From NCBI GenBank assembly GCA_022779845.1, contig JALEXT010000051.1:1-62951 (forward strand): DNA of 62,951 nt, read 5' to 3'. This DNA comes from Succinatimonas sp. GTDB taxonomy: Bacteria; Pseudomonadota; Gammaproteobacteria; Enterobacterales; Succinivibrionaceae. Under the pieces are notes generated by a model. That model was not told where the DNA came from. It saw nothing but the letters and a program-made list of their open reading frames with translations, and made no database searches. Below, piece by piece: positions 37,272-51,083 of the stretch. Position 1 is the first letter of the stretch. Each line of letters opens with the position of its first letter. The position numbers and the translations under genes are program-made.

Positions 37272-38210
37272 ATGACAAAAAATGCAACTTCAGCTGACGA
37301 TCAGAATCAGTCATCACAGCAACAAATGATGTTGTTACCGGTAGGAGATCTTAATTCCTATATAAGCGGGATCAATAAAATCCCAATGCTAGAAGAAGAA
37401 GACGAACGCTCTCTTGCCAGAAGACTTAAAGATTACGGAGATATAGAAGCAGCGCGAAAACTGGTGCTTTCTCATTTAAGACTAGTTGTCAGTGTAGCCA
37501 GAGGGTATTCAGGTTACGGACTTCCTATCGCAGATCTAATCCAGGAAGGTAATATAGGTCTCATGAAAGCCGTAAAGCACTTTGATCCAGATGTAGGTGG
37601 AAGACTAGCTGCTTTTGCCGTACATTGGATTAAGGCAGAAATCCATGACTACGTTATAAAGAATTGGCGTATGGTCAAGGTAGCAACAACCAAAGCCCAA
37701 CGTAAACTTTTCTTTAAATTAAGACAAAACAAAAAACATCTCGGATGGTTTACAACAAAAGAACGCGATCAAGTAGCCAACGATCTTGAAGTAAGCCCAA
37801 AAGATGTTGCTGAAATGGAAACAAGACTTTCTGGACAGGATGTAGCTTTTGACGCAGATTCTGATGATTCTTCTGACAAAGATTCATTTGCGCCTGCAGC
37901 TTACCTGGAAGATGAAAGTTCTAATTTTGCCAAGAGTTTTGAAGATCGTAATTACCAGTCCTTTGAATTGGAAAAACTGGGAATGGCAATGCAACAGCTT
38001 GATGAGCGTACCAGAACAGTTATTCAAAAACGTTGGCTGGATGAGAATAAAAATACGTTACAGGAATTGGCAGCTCAATTGCATATTTCCGTGGAGAGAG
38101 TACGTCAGATTGAACTTGCAGGAATGAAAAAACTTAAAAGTTTTCTGGTAAGTCAAGGAATTAATGACAACACACCTTCACTTGAAAACAAGCCCATCTC
38201 AAAAGAATAA
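37272..38210 (+). CDS. rpoH: RNA polymerase sigma-32 (heat shock) factor
   Basis: Directs transcription of heat-shock chaperones and proteases. The protein has 312 residues, longer than E. coli (284). Region 2 includes LVLSHLRLVVSVARGYSGYG and IQEGNIGLMKAV, the RpoH box is AQRKLFFKLRQNK, and region 4 has LHISVERVRQIE. The extra length is in the polar N-terminus, a Ser/Asp-rich linker near DADSDDSSDKDSF, and a polar tail. Placement directly after ftsY is conserved apart from the missing ftsEX. Confidence 0.96.
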   Translation: MTKNATSADDQNQSSQQQMMLLPVGDLNSYISGINKIPMLEEEDERSLARRLKDYGDIEAARKLVLSHLRLVVSVARGYSGYGLPIADLIQEGNIGLMKAVKHFDPDVGGRLAAFAVHWIKAEIHDYVIKNWRMVKVATTKAQRKLFFKLRQNKKHLGWFTTKERDQVANDLEVSPKDVAEMETRLSGQDVAFDADSDDSSDKDSFAPAAYLEDESSNFAKSFEDRNYQSFELEKLGMAMQQLDERTRTVIQKRWLDENKNTLQELAAQLHISVERVRQIELAGMKKLKSFLVSQGINDNTPSLENKPISKE

Positions 38211-38270
38211 AACCGGATATTTTTAATACCCGGTTTCAAACATATCGTGATAGTGTAAGTTTACACTATC
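38210..38270. terminator. Hairpins between convergent rpoH and atpC
   Basis: An imperfect stem AAACCGGATATT / AATACCCGGTTT (about 38210-38236) ends rpoH, and a perfect 10-bp stem GATAGTGTAA / TTACACTATC (38249-38270, loop GT) lies 4 nt beyond atpC. Neither has a long T-run, so termination may be weak or rho-assisted. Confidence 0.6.
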
Positions 38271-38274
38271 AATC

Positions 38275-38700
38275 TCAACGTCTGTTTCTGGCGATTTCTA
38301 CTACCTTAAGTCTTGCCATAGCATCAGCAAGACGTGCAAGTGCAGTATTGTAATCAACATCTCCGCTAGAATGCTTGTTAATAGCTTCTTTCGCTGCATT
38401 CATAGCTTCTTTGGCTTTAGCCTCATCGATATCATCAGCTCTTAACGCTGTATCTGCAAGAATGGTAGTTACCTCAGGCTGAATCTCAAGAACACCACCT
38501 GCCAAGTAGATCTGATCTTCCTTGTCATTCTCATCAACAAGCGTAACTAAACCGGTTTTTATTGTGGTTAATAAAGGGGTATGACCAAAGCGTATCCCCA
38601 ATTCACCTTCACTGCCGGTTACTCGCACTGATTTAACCTTGCCAGAATACAGGCTGCCTTCGGCACTTACAACTTCCAAAGTGAATGCAAATGTGTCCAT
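38275..38700 (-). CDS. atpC: ATP synthase subunit epsilon
   Basis: Central-stalk subunit that inhibits ATP hydrolysis in F1. The protein has 141 residues, with the beta-sandwich start FTLEVVSAEGSLYSGKVKSV, GELGIRFGHTPLLT, and a helical C-terminus. Last gene of the atp operon, 17 nt after atpD. Confidence 0.97.
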   Translation of the reverse strand: MDTFAFTLEVVSAEGSLYSGKVKSVRVTGSEGELGIRFGHTPLLTTIKTGLVTLVDENDKEDQIYLAGGVLEIQPEVTTILADTALRADDIDEAKAKEAMNAAKEAINKHSSGDVDYNTALARLADAMARLKVVEIARNRR

Positions 38701-38717
38701 ATGCAGCCTCCGTACTC

Positions 38718-41014
<2,297 letters not shown>

Positions 41015-41022
41015 GTAAGCTC

Positions 41023-42564
41023 CTAATAAGCCTGAGTCGACTTAAACTCTGACACAATATCGGTCAAGGTCTTGACGATCTCATCGTTATAATCGGGCTT
41101 CTCGTCTATACCCTTAAGAACGTTCTCATACTTGCTGTGAGCAAAACTTAAAAGTCCAGACTCGAACGAGGCAATCTTCTTGAGCTCAACATCCTCAAGG
41201 AATCCGCGCTCAGCAGCAAAAATAACCAAAGCCTGTTCTGCAACAGACAAAGGGGCATACTGATTTTGCTTCATAAGCTCGGTCACTTTCTGACCGTGAT
41301 TCAACTGTTTTCTGGTGCTTTCATCAAGATCTGATGAGAACTGAGCAAATGCAGCCAATTCACGGTACTGAGCCAATGCAGTACGAATTCCGCCTGACAA
41401 TTTCTTAATTACCTTAGTCTGAGCAGATCCACCAACACGGGAAACCGAGATACCAGGATCAACAGCCGGTCTTACACCGGAGTTAAACAAACTGGTAGTC
41501 AGGAAAATCTGACCGTCGGTAATGGAAATAACATTGGTCGGAATAAATGCCGACACGTCACCAGCCTGAGTTTCAATGATAGGAAGAGCAGTCAAAGAAC
41601 CAGTCTTTCCGACAACCTTGCCGCCTGATTTTTTCTCTAAATACTCGGCATTTACTCGAGAAGCTCTCTCAAGCAGTCTTGAATGCAAATAGAAAACGTC
41701 ACCAGGGAAAGCTTCACGCCCAGGAGGACGGCGCAGTAACAGGGAAATCTGACGGTAAGCCACTGCATGCTTGGACAAATCATCATAGACAATCAAGGCA
41801 TCTTCCCCTTGGTCCATGAAGTATTCCCCCATAGCACATCCTGAATAAGGAGCAATATATTGCAATGCAGCTGTATCAGAAGCCGATGCTACTACCACGA
41901 TGGTGTTATCCAATGCGCCCATATCGGCAAGTTTTCTCACTACACCGGCAATAGTTGATGCTTTCTGACCTATGGCTACATAGATACAACGTACACCGTA
42001 TTTCTTTTGATTGATGATGGTATCTATAGCCAAAGCTGTTTTGCCTGTTTGGCGATCACCAATGATAAGTTCACGCTGACCGCGACCAATGGGGATCATC
42101 GAATCAACTGCTTTGTAACCAGTTTGAATAGGCTGATTTACGCCTTGTCTGGCAATAACACCAGGAGCAATTTTTTCGACAGGGTAAAATCCGTCTGATG
42201 CAATAGGTCCCTTTCCGTCGATCGGTTCCCCCAAAGCATTTACCACACGGCCTAGCAAAGCCTTGCCAACAGGTACGTTTAAAATTCTACCCGTACTATG
42301 AACCTTCATGCCTTCTGATAACGAAGTATAAGGTCCGAGCACAATGGCACCTACAGAGTCGCGCTCCAGATTTAATGCAAGACCATAAAGATCATTGCCA
42401 AAATCGAGCATTTCGCCCTGCATCACATTGGCTAAACCATGAATTCTGGCAATACCGTCGTTTAAAGAAACGATAACACCTTCATCCTTGGCCTCAGTCA
42501 CAACTTTGAATTGCTTGATCCTTTCTTTAATCAGATCAGCAATTTCAGTTGAATTCAGTTGCAT
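41023..42564 (-). CDS. atpA: ATP synthase subunit alpha
   Basis: Non-catalytic nucleotide-binding F1 subunit, 513 residues. It has the conserved start [17 protein letters not shown]-loop [15 protein letters not shown], and [17 protein letters not shown]. 8 nt upstream of atpG. Confidence 0.99.
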   Translation of the reverse strand: MQLNSTEIADLIKERIKQFKVVTEAKDEGVIVSLNDGIARIHGLANVMQGEMLDFGNDLYGLALNLERDSVGAIVLGPYTSLSEGMKVHSTGRILNVPVGKALLGRVVNALGEPIDGKGPIASDGFYPVEKIAPGVIARQGVNQPIQTGYKAVDSMIPIGRGQRELIIGDRQTGKTALAIDTIINQKKYGVRCIYVAIGQKASTIAGVVRKLADMGALDNTIVVVASASDTAALQYIAPYSGCAMGEYFMDQGEDALIVYDDLSKHAVAYRQISLLLRRPPGREAFPGDVFYLHSRLLERASRVNAEYLEKKSGGKVVGKTGSLTALPIIETQAGDVSAFIPTNVISITDGQIFLTTSLFNSGVRPAVDPGISVSRVGGSAQTKVIKKLSGGIRTALAQYRELAAFAQFSSDLDESTRKQLNHGQKVTELMKQNQYAPLSVAEQALVIFAAERGFLEDVELKKIASFESGLLSFAHSKYENVLKGIDEKPDYNDEIVKTLTDIVSEFKSTQAY

Positions 42565-42579
42565 TATTCATCCCCTTGA

Positions 42580-43110
42580 TTATCTGAGGGTTGAAGACAG
42601 GTTTACCAAACTTGTCTTTATACTAGCATCGATGACTTTGTCACCAATCTTGAGCACAGCTCCTCCAATCAGAGTCGGATCAAGATGTTGCTCCAAATCA
42701 ATCGAGCAGTCATATTTTTCAGAAAGCTTTTTCTTCAGAACTTCGAGATCGGCATCGGCATAACGACGGGCTGAGGTTAGATGCACAGTCAACACTTTGT
42801 CGTGTTTGGCCTTGAGTCTGCAGAACTCGTCGTAGATTTCCGGTAAAACCTCCAACCTTCCGTTGGCAGCCAACAATTTAATGAAATTTTCTGCTGCGGT
42901 ATCAATAATCCCAGTAAGCAATTTCACAAAACACTTGGATGCATCGTCAGGACTCGATGAATTCTTCAAAAACCCCAAATAGAAAGGATCTTTGACAGCT
43001 TCAGACATAGCGCAAAGCACCGTCTGCCATTTGTCGAAGGATTTTTCTTCTGATGCTAAACCGAATACAGCCTCCGCATAAGGTCTGGCAACAGTCAAAT
43101 TCTCAGCCAT
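42580..43110 (-). CDS. atpH: ATP synthase subunit delta
   Basis: Links F1 to the peripheral stalk, 176 residues. The N-terminal helix bundle starts LTVARPYAEAVFGLA, and the C-terminal segment has LDPTLIGGAVLKIGDKVIDAS, typical of OSCP/delta. Between atpF and atpA. Confidence 0.97.
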   Translation of the reverse strand: MAENLTVARPYAEAVFGLASEEKSFDKWQTVLCAMSEAVKDPFYLGFLKNSSSPDDASKCFVKLLTGIIDTAAENFIKLLAANGRLEVLPEIYDEFCRLKAKHDKVLTVHLTSARRYADADLEVLKKKLSEKYDCSIDLEQHLDPTLIGGAVLKIGDKVIDASIKTSLVNLSSTLR

Positions 43111-43127
43111 TACTGCTCATTCCTTCC

Positions 43128-43598
43128 TTAAATAGATTTTTCAATCTGCTCAAGAGCAGTTTTATCGGTATGCAAATCAGCCTTCTCACCCAAGATTTTC
43201 GCAGCTCCGGCAACAGCCAACGCAGCAATCTGAGCTCTAAGCTCTTCCTGCGCCTTATTGCGTTCTGCCTCAATCTCGTTTTGAGCTTGTTGAAGAATTT
43301 TCGCTTTTTCTTCAAGAGCCTCAGTCGCAGCTTTGTCGATAATCTCGGCACGCTGTTTTTGAGCTTCATCAACAATTTTCTGAGCCTGAGCTTTTGCTTC
43401 CTGCAAAGCTTCCTTGACTCCGTTATTGGCCAACTCTAAGTTCTTTTTTGCTTTTTCAGCATTAGAAAGACCGTCAGCAATTTCCTTCTGCCTTTTCTCT
43501 ATAGCATTGATCAAAGGCGGCCACACATATTTCATACATATAACCGCAAAGATCAGGAACGCAACTGCCTGTCCTAAAAAAGTGGCATTGATTTCCAA
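43128..43598 (-). CDS. atpF: ATP synthase subunit b
   Basis: Peripheral stalk, 156 residues (E. coli 156). One N-terminal membrane helix (about 5-25, [20 protein letters not shown]) followed by a long charged coiled coil with many Ala, Glu, Lys and Gln. Single b type, not the paired b/b' form. Confidence 0.97.
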   Translation of the reverse strand: MEINATFLGQAVAFLIFAVICMKYVWPPLINAIEKRQKEIADGLSNAEKAKKNLELANNGVKEALQEAKAQAQKIVDEAQKQRAEIIDKAATEALEEKAKILQQAQNEIEAERNKAQEELRAQIAALAVAGAAKILGEKADLHTDKTALEQIEKSI

Positions 43599-43636
43599 AG
43601 TGAAACGCTCCGCTTATTCTTTAAAGACGTCAGGTT

Positions 43637-44859
<1,223 letters not shown>

Positions 44860-44955
44860 TTATAGGCTTTCAAAAGCCTGGTTGACGACGGATACGAATA
44901 CAGATGCGGAAAATCCGTATTCTGACGCATCCTACGTTTGTTAAATTTTCAGATG

Positions 44956-44984
44956 AAATTACGACAATTAAATTTTATTGTCAA
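44956..44984 (-). promoter_or_regulatory. Possible atpB operon promoter
   Basis: On the minus strand, TTGACA (44984-44979, consensus -35) is followed after 17 nt by TAATTT (44961-44956, a poor -10). It lies in the 143-nt gap between atpI and atpB and overlaps an inverted repeat GACAAT / ATTGTC. It could drive atpBEFHAGDC independently of atpI. Confidence 0.35.
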
Positions 44985-44990
44985 AATCAG

Positions 44991-45368
44991 TTAGCTATGA
45001 CTTTTTAAATAAAGCACAAAAATAAGTATATTTTTTATAATAATTAACAAAATAAATTCAAGTATAAATAAAACTTCTTCTATTTTTATAAATTTAAAAT
45101 AAAACACAAGTAATAATACAAGAACCATGTACTTCAGAATAAGTCCGTAAACAGCGTCATAAATTACTGTATTAACAGTATTTTTTTTATTATCGCGTCT
45201 GTGAGCACAATACCATCCTATAAAACTAGATACAGAAAAAATAAAAATGGCAGACAAAGATGCAGAAAGTGAGAGGAGTAACCTACTTTTAAAAAAAAAC
45301 GCATAAACAAAGGTTAATCCCAACAATGCAACATAGATAAATAAATATGGTCGAAAGGCTTTTAACAT
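44991..45368 (-). CDS. atpI: ATP synthase protein I
   Basis: Small membrane protein of 125 residues with four hydrophobic helices, in the AtpI position before atpB. AtpI assists c-ring assembly or ion uptake in other bacteria. Sequence conservation is low; the call rests mainly on position, size, topology and the family-like LSLSASLSAIFIFSVSSFIGWY. The region is clearly more AT-rich than the atp genes. Confidence 0.75.
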   Translation of the reverse strand: MLKAFRPYLFIYVALLGLTFVYAFFFKSRLLLSLSASLSAIFIFSVSSFIGWYCAHRRDNKKNTVNTVIYDAVYGLILKYMVLVLLLVFYFKFIKIEEVLFILEFILLIIIKNILIFVLYLKSHS

Positions 45369-45449
45369 CTTTTATTGTCTAATTGCAAAATATTATCGAA
45401 GTTTTTCTTAAATTTTTGCACCATTTTGGTGATTTTTAACCAAACAAAC

Positions 45450-46364
45450 TCACTTTTTCTCAAGTAATCGCTTCAACCTAGAAAATTCTTCAGCAGATGA
45501 ATACGCTATCGTAATTTTTCCTTTATTTTCATTACCGCCAAGTTTGATTTTTAAACCTGAAAAAAACTCAGATAAAACCCCTTCAAACTCGCAGATACTC
45601 TGCGGTTTTGTAGACTCTTCTTTGGACGGCTCTCGGTCATCGTTGCTTTTTTCCTTGATATCATTTACGAAATCTTCCGTCTGTCGTACTGTCAGCTGTT
45701 TTTTTACAACAACTTCTGCTGCCTTTAACTGCAGATTGCCTTCAAGCCCCAGTAAAACTTTTGCGTGTCCAAAATCTAATTGTCCGGCTCCCACCATCTC
45801 TTTTACAGCTGGTTCTAATTTGTTTATTCGTAAAATGTTGGTTACAGAAGATCGGGACTTTCCCAGTGTTTTAGCAAGATCTTGCTGACTCATGCCACAT
45901 TCATTCAGCATTTGTTCCAATGCAGAAGCCTGTTCCAAAGGATTCAAATCTTCACGCTGGATATTTTCGACCAGGGCAATAGCATAAGCATCATTTTTCG
46001 CCAAATCACGGACAAAACAGGGAATTTTTTTTAATCCTGCTTCTTTGCAGGCACGAAAGCGACGCTCTCCGCAAATAATTTCATATTGTCCAGAGCCGTC
46101 ACTGGTTTTTTTTACGATCAACGGTTCAAGAACACCGTGTTCACGTATGGAATTAGCCAACTCAGCAATACCGGGATCATCAAATTTACGGCGAGGCTGA
46201 TAAGCAGAAGCCTTTAACAGCTCAATACTTAATTCCGTTACCGCATTAACATCAGATAAATTCTCACCATCCTCTGATTTTTCGGTTTGATACTGTTCCT
46301 GTTTAAGTTCTTTGGCTTTTCTGCTTTCACTCAAAAGCGATCCTAACCCTCGACCTAAAGGCAT
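45450..46364 (-). CDS. parB: Chromosome partitioning protein ParB
   Basis: CTP-dependent DNA clamp that loads at parS near the origin. The protein has 304 residues. It begins PLGRGLGSLLSE, then the ParB/Srx catalytic motif ICGERRFRACKEAG, ALVENIQREDLNPLEQA, and a helix-turn-helix with MSQQDLAKTLGKSRSSVTN. No parS site (TGTTTCACGTGAAACA) was spotted in the window. Downstream of parA by 75 nt. Confidence 0.97.
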   Translation of the reverse strand: MPLGRGLGSLLSESRKAKELKQEQYQTEKSEDGENLSDVNAVTELSIELLKASAYQPRRKFDDPGIAELANSIREHGVLEPLIVKKTSDGSGQYEIICGERRFRACKEAGLKKIPCFVRDLAKNDAYAIALVENIQREDLNPLEQASALEQMLNECGMSQQDLAKTLGKSRSSVTNILRINKLEPAVKEMVGAGQLDFGHAKVLLGLEGNLQLKAAEVVVKKQLTVRQTEDFVNDIKEKSNDDREPSKEESTKPQSICEFEGVLSEFFSGLKIKLGGNENKGKITIAYSSAEEFSRLKRLLEKK

Positions 46365-46439
46365 TGTAAGCTCCTTGCTCGTATATTATCTTCAAAAGAA
46401 AACGGTAACTCACCCAGACAGTCATGTACAAATTATCTG

Positions 46440-47234
46440 CTATTTCTTGACGGTTTTTACCTTAGCTGAATCACCGTTTCTTTCGATTACTTCTGCAGCC
46501 AATGCCATATAAGCCTTAGTGCCACTTGACGATTTATCGTAATACATAGCAGGTTTTCCATAACTCGGAGCCTCCGCCAGTCTTACATTTCTTGGAATAA
46601 TGGTTTCGTAAACCAAACTTCCAAAATTATTTTTTAACTCGTCTGACACATCCGATGACAAGCGATTACGGTTGTCAAACATCGTTCTCAAAATTCCTTC
46701 GATCTTTAATTCAGGATTAACCGCATGCGCTAATTGATCCACGGTATCAATTAGCAGAGTGAGGCCTTCCAACGCAAAATACTCACATTGTAACGGTACG
46801 ATAATCGAGTCTGCAGCGCACATGGCATTGACAGTCAAAAGATTTAAAGACGGCGGACAATCGATAAAAATAAAATCGTAATTATCCTTGATAGGTTTTA
46901 ATGCATTTTTAAGACGATATTCACGTCCGTAATAATCAAGTAGCTTTACCTCAGCTGCAGTCAAATCTTCATTGGCAGGAAGCAGATGAAATGATCCTGT
47001 ATTCTCTTTAATCAAGACTTCTTCTGCATCGAGATCATCTATCAGAACCTGGCATACAGTTTTTCTCAACTCAAACTTATTGACACCTGAAGCCATGGTA
47101 GCATTTCCCTGAGGATCACAATCTACTACCAATACACGTTTCTTTAATGCAGCTAAAGATGCGGCCAAATTTACACAGGTAGTAGTCTTTCCGACTCCTC
47201 CTTTCTGATTGGCGATAGCTATAGTTTTTACCAT
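46440..47234 (-). CDS. parA: Chromosome partitioning ATPase ParA (Soj)
   Basis: Walker-type ATPase that segregates ParB-parS complexes. The protein has 264 residues, with deviant Walker A ANQKGGVGKTTTCVNLA, FIFIDCPPSLNLLTVNA and the DNA-binding Arg/Lys region near the C-terminus. It lies 15 nt after rsmG in the classic mnmG-rsmG-parA-parB order. Confidence 0.98.
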   Translation of the reverse strand: MVKTIAIANQKGGVGKTTTCVNLAASLAALKKRVLVVDCDPQGNATMASGVNKFELRKTVCQVLIDDLDAEEVLIKENTGSFHLLPANEDLTAAEVKLLDYYGREYRLKNALKPIKDNYDFIFIDCPPSLNLLTVNAMCAADSIIVPLQCEYFALEGLTLLIDTVDQLAHAVNPELKIEGILRTMFDNRNRLSSDVSDELKNNFGSLVYETIIPRNVRLAEAPSYGKPAMYYDKSSSGTKAYMALAAEVIERNGDSAKVKTVKK

Positions 47235-47249
47235 TTTTTTTATTCCTGT

Positions 47250-47921
47250 TTATTGTTTGCGTAAAGACATTACTACCGCTTGTCTTGTGGCATTCAGTCC
47301 CGGTACGTTTAATTTTTCAATTCTGTCTATAACAACATCTTCTGGAACGTTACCGAGTTCTTCTTCCGAAAGTTTTGCTTTCATAGCAACAAATTTACCA
47401 TCAGATACCAGCAATTCTCGGCACCAATTTACAATCTTATCCAAAGGCGCAAAAGCACGACTAACTATACAGTCAAATTGTTCTTTTGGTTTCAATTCTT
47501 CACAACGGCAATTTTCCGGTATCACATTACCTAGTTTTAATACAGCTACAGCATTTTTTACAAAAGAGATTTTTTTGGCTACTGAATCTATCAAAGTAAA
47601 TCTAATCTCTGGATGTAAAATTGCCAACACCAAACCAGGAAATCCAGGGCCAGTTCCTACATCAGCAATGTTATGTCCACATATATAAGGTTCTATACTT
47701 ATCGAGTCGATTATATGCAATACGACCATTTCTTCAGGATCTCTGATGGCAGTAAGGTTTAAAGCTTTATTCCATTGATGTAGCAACCCTACCAACTTGG
47801 TCATTTGCTCTACTTTCGAATCACTTAATGCAACGTTACATGAAGATTGTCCCCATAAAAGACGGATTTTTTCACTGATAGCCTCTGAAGAAAAAACTTG
47901 GTCTATATTTTTTGTTTTCAT
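47250..47921 (-). CDS. rsmG: 16S rRNA m7G527 methyltransferase
   Basis: Methylates G527 of 16S rRNA. The protein has 223 residues, with the conserved [23 protein letters not shown] motif [17 protein letters not shown] and [14 protein letters not shown]. Start overlaps the mnmG stop by 4 nt (ATGA). Confidence 0.97.
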   Translation of the reverse strand: MKTKNIDQVFSSEAISEKIRLLWGQSSCNVALSDSKVEQMTKLVGLLHQWNKALNLTAIRDPEEMVVLHIIDSISIEPYICGHNIADVGTGPGFPGLVLAILHPEIRFTLIDSVAKKISFVKNAVAVLKLGNVIPENCRCEELKPKEQFDCIVSRAFAPLDKIVNWCRELLVSDGKFVAMKAKLSEEELGNVPEDVVIDRIEKLNVPGLNATRQAVVMSLRKQ

Positions 47922-49804
47922 CTCTGTCCCAATAAACCTAATTTCTTAAGATGTACTAGTAAAATAGAAATTGCCGCAGGGGTAACTCCTGAGATCCTTG
48001 ATGCCATACCTATGGTCTCAGGCTTAAATTGATTAAGTTTTTGTGCAACTTCTTTTGACAAAGCAGGAATAGACGAATAATCGAAATTTAATGGTAACAA
48101 TGTATTTTCATTGCTACGATTTTTCTTAATATCATCCAACTCACGCTTTAAATATCCTTGATACTTAACTTGAATTTCAACCTGTTCTGCAGCCTGCGGT
48201 TCTGTAACCAAAGGCTCAAGACCTGATGCTCTAATTAAGGTTTCATACCTTACTTCCGGTCTTCTTAACAATTCCTCAAGACTCTGTTCCTGTGACATAG
48301 GATTATTCAAAATCTTGCTTATACTTTTTCCCTGTTCTGTTGAAGGCTTCACAAGGTAAGATCTAAGACGATTTCTTTCTTGCTCTATTTCTTTTTCTTT
48401 CTTCTCAAATCTTATCCAGCGTTCATCGGAAATAACCCCCAATTCCCTGGCCTTAGGAGTCAATCTTTCATCAGCATTATCTTCTCTTAGGATCAAGCGA
48501 TGTTCAGCCCTTGAAGTAAACATACGGTAAGGTTCTTTTGTACCGAGAGTACAAAGATCATCCATCAGTACGCCGACATATGCCTGTTCCCGTCCAGGGA
48601 ACCACGGCTTCAATCCCTTAACAAAAAGTCCGGCATTGATACCGGCCAAAAGACCTTGAGCGGCAGCCTCTTCATATCCGGTTGTTCCGTTAATCTGTCC
48701 GGCAAGAAATAAACCAGGGATAATTTTTGACTGCATCGAGACAGATAATTCTCTTGGATCATAAAAATCGTATTCAATAGCATATCCAGGTCTTGCTATT
48801 ACAGCATTTTCTAACCCTTCGATGGAATGTATGAATGCTTCCTGTACATCAAACGGAAGAGATGTTGAGATACCGTTTGGATACACTAAAGGAGAAGTCA
48901 ATCCTTCCGGTTCAATAAAAATTTGATGTGAAGTTCTGTCAGGATATCTTACTATTTTATCTTCAATAGACGGGCAATAACGAGGACCGACACTGTGGAT
49001 CACTCCTGAATACAGAGGAGAGCGATCCAATCCTCCGCGAATAATTTCATGAGTTTTCTCGTTTGTCCTGGTAATAAAACAAGGTACCTGTTTAGGATGT
49101 ATATCCTGAGAATGCATAAATGAAAAAACAGGTTGCGGATTTTCTGGTTCCTGTTTTTGCATTTTGGAAAAGTCAATGCTGTCGGCATAGATTCTAGCAG
49201 GGGTACCTGTTTTAAGTCTTCCTACCTTAAGTCCCAATTCCTTTAAGTTTTCAGCCAAAGCGACAGAAGCAGGATCTCCGGCTCGTCCTCCGCTGTAATG
49301 ATCCAAGCCTATATGAATAAGACCGTTTAAAAAAGTGCCGGCACAAATGATCACAGCTTTTGCAAAGAAATCTACTCCGCCAGCTGTTTTAACTCCACAA
49401 ACAGTTCCATCCTTAAAGATCACTGCTGTGCAAGGTTGCTGAAAAACAGTAAGATTAGGATAAGAGGCCAAAGTTTGTCTTATTACTTGTTTATAAAGAT
49501 GGCGATCCGTCTGTGCTCTTGTAGCTCTTACTGCAGGCCCTTTTGAAGAATTTAAAGAACGAAATTGAATACCTGCCTGATCGATGGCTCCAGGACAAAC
49601 ACCCCCCATTGCATCTACTTCTTTTAATAAATGTCCTTTGCCTATACCTCCGAAAGCCGGATTGCAGGACATTTCTCCAACTGTTTCAAGATTGTGTGTT
49701 AAAAGCAAGGTTTTGCATTTCAATCTGGCACTGGCTGCAGCTGCTTCTATTCCGGCATGTCCTGCGCCAACAACAATAACGTCAAAATTTCTCAGCGGAT
49801 TCAT
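47918..49804 (-). CDS. mnmG: tRNA uridine-34 5-carboxymethylaminomethyl modification enzyme, FAD subunit
   Basis: Works with MnmE (58801-60174) to modify the wobble uridine of several tRNAs. The protein has 628 residues. FAD-binding [21 protein letters not shown], conserved [26 protein letters not shown] and the C-terminal helical domain with [20 protein letters not shown] are visible. AAAGG lies 9 nt before the ATG. Confidence 0.98.
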   Translation of the reverse strand: MNPLRNFDVIVVGAGHAGIEAAAASARLKCKTLLLTHNLETVGEMSCNPAFGGIGKGHLLKEVDAMGGVCPGAIDQAGIQFRSLNSSKGPAVRATRAQTDRHLYKQVIRQTLASYPNLTVFQQPCTAVIFKDGTVCGVKTAGGVDFFAKAVIICAGTFLNGLIHIGLDHYSGGRAGDPASVALAENLKELGLKVGRLKTGTPARIYADSIDFSKMQKQEPENPQPVFSFMHSQDIHPKQVPCFITRTNEKTHEIIRGGLDRSPLYSGVIHSVGPRYCPSIEDKIVRYPDRTSHQIFIEPEGLTSPLVYPNGISTSLPFDVQEAFIHSIEGLENAVIARPGYAIEYDFYDPRELSVSMQSKIIPGLFLAGQINGTTGYEEAAAQGLLAGINAGLFVKGLKPWFPGREQAYVGVLMDDLCTLGTKEPYRMFTSRAEHRLILREDNADERLTPKARELGVISDERWIRFEKKEKEIEQERNRLRSYLVKPSTEQGKSISKILNNPMSQEQSLEELLRRPEVRYETLIRASGLEPLVTEPQAAEQVEIQVKYQGYLKRELDDIKKNRSNENTLLPLNFDYSSIPALSKEVAQKLNQFKPETIGMASRISGVTPAAISILLVHLKKLGLLGQR

Positions 49805-50309
49805 CTTGTAAGCCTTTAGAAGATACTTCCTTCGTTGATAGAGTAAGGATGTAAAAATGGAGTAGTGACAGTTGTACTCAACGTTAACGTTTGTTGAAAA
49901 ATACGAAGCTAATAATTAATAAATAAAAAAATATTAATTATTAATATATTTCTTTATTATTTTTATTATTAGTCATGTAAAAACAGACGAAAAGTCAAAA
50001 AAGAACAACTAAAACAACATATTAACATCATATTAATTCTGTTATGAATCGGTAAAATATCGTTTGAGTTTGGTGGAAAAAAGCTAACTTTTAAACAGTA
50101 TAAAAATTCTTCATATTTTCTCAAACATTACGCGACAGCTGATCCCATGACTCTCAACAGACTAATCACAACTTTTTAGCGTAATTTTATCAAAGATGCA
50201 GGCATTGATTTCTGGAGATGATTCTTTATGGGCATCAGATGTAAAAAAGCCTGACCACCATTAGGATGTCAGGCTTGTTTTCGTGTTTTTAAAATCTTAG
50301 ATCTGATGT
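49805..50309. other. AT-rich intergenic region upstream of mnmG; candidate origin position, unproven
   Basis: This 505-nt gap has no gene. It holds a near-pure AT block (about 49913-49980) with a perfect inverted repeat ATATTAAT-T-ATTAATAT (49931-49947), a palindrome AACGTTAACGTT (49880-49891), and the efp terminator. The place beside mnmG is where gammaproteobacterial oriC often lies, but I found no TTATNCACA DnaA box on either strand, so it may only be the mnmG promoter region. Confidence 0.3.
50243..50276 (-). terminator. efp terminator
   Basis: On the minus strand, stem AAGCCTGAC / GTCAGGCTT with a 12-nt loop and a run of T's, 34 nt after the efp stop. Confidence 0.9.
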
Positions 50310-50873
50310 TTATACACGTTTCTTGAACTCATTGGTACGAGTATCGATTTCGATCTTGTCACCAGTTTTGACAAAGTCAGGAACTGAGATGGTATAACCG
50401 GTACCGGCCAATTTTGCAGGTTTGGTTACTTTACCGGAGGTATCGCCGCGGACAGCTGGCTCTGTGTATTCTACTTCGCGAACGATGCTAATGGGAAGTT
50501 CTACGCTGATGGCTTTGCCGTTATAGAAAGTAACCTGGCAAACATCTTCCATGCCGTCAATAAGGTAATTAAGGACATCACCCATATTGTCTTTATCCAC
50601 GTCATACTGGTTAAATTCTTCATCCATGAAAACGTAGAAAGGATCATTGAGGTAGGAGTAGGTGCAGTCTTTGTGCTCGAGAACAACATCTTCAAGACGA
50701 TCGTCGGCACGGAATACTTTTTCGGTACCTGCGTTGGAGAGCAAGCTCTTCAGTTTCATTTTTACTACGGCGGCGTTACGACCAGATTTGCTATATTCAG
50801 CCTTCTGAACAACCATAGGATTGCCGTCGACCATGATCACGTTGCCGGCACGTACTTCTTGAGCTAACTTCAT
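50310..50873 (-). CDS. efp: Elongation factor P, arginine-32 type
   Basis: Relieves ribosome stalling at consecutive prolines. The protein has 187 residues in three beta domains. The tip loop reads [14 protein letters not shown] with Arg32 where E. coli has the beta-lysylated Lys34. This is the Pseudomonas/Neisseria-like form modified by rhamnose, and the [11 protein letters not shown] loop with [14 protein letters not shown] closely recalls P. aeruginosa EF-P. earP lies 210 nt upstream on the same strand, consistent with the modification. Confidence 0.97.
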   Translation of the reverse strand: MKLAQEVRAGNVIMVDGNPMVVQKAEYSKSGRNAAVVKMKLKSLLSNAGTEKVFRADDRLEDVVLEHKDCTYSYLNDPFYVFMDEEFNQYDVDKDNMGDVLNYLIDGMEDVCQVTFYNGKAISVELPISIVREVEYTEPAVRGDTSGKVTKPAKLAGTGYTISVPDFVKTGDKIEIDTRTNEFKKRV

Positions 50874-51083
50874 TTGATAAACCTTTTTGTTGATTTTGTT
50901 TAAAGTATAAACAAACCCCTTTTTCTAAGAGGTGATAACTGTGTACTGCTAAAATCAGCTGATTTTGTCACAGCTGAACTGCTGACGCGACATTTTAGCA
51001 GATACAAGCGTTTTTTTACAGGGAGATGTTATTTGATTACACATGTGTTCTACAGATTATTCAACAATAAAATATGTTGAAAA

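Noticed and set aside
46365-49804. parS sites near parA, rsmG and mnmG
   Set aside because: No close match to TGTTTCACGTGAAACA was spotted by eye; a proper scan could still find a degenerate one.
49805-50309. Confident oriC call
   Set aside because: The region is AT-rich and correctly placed, but I found no TTATNCACA box on either strand, so it is listed only as a candidate.
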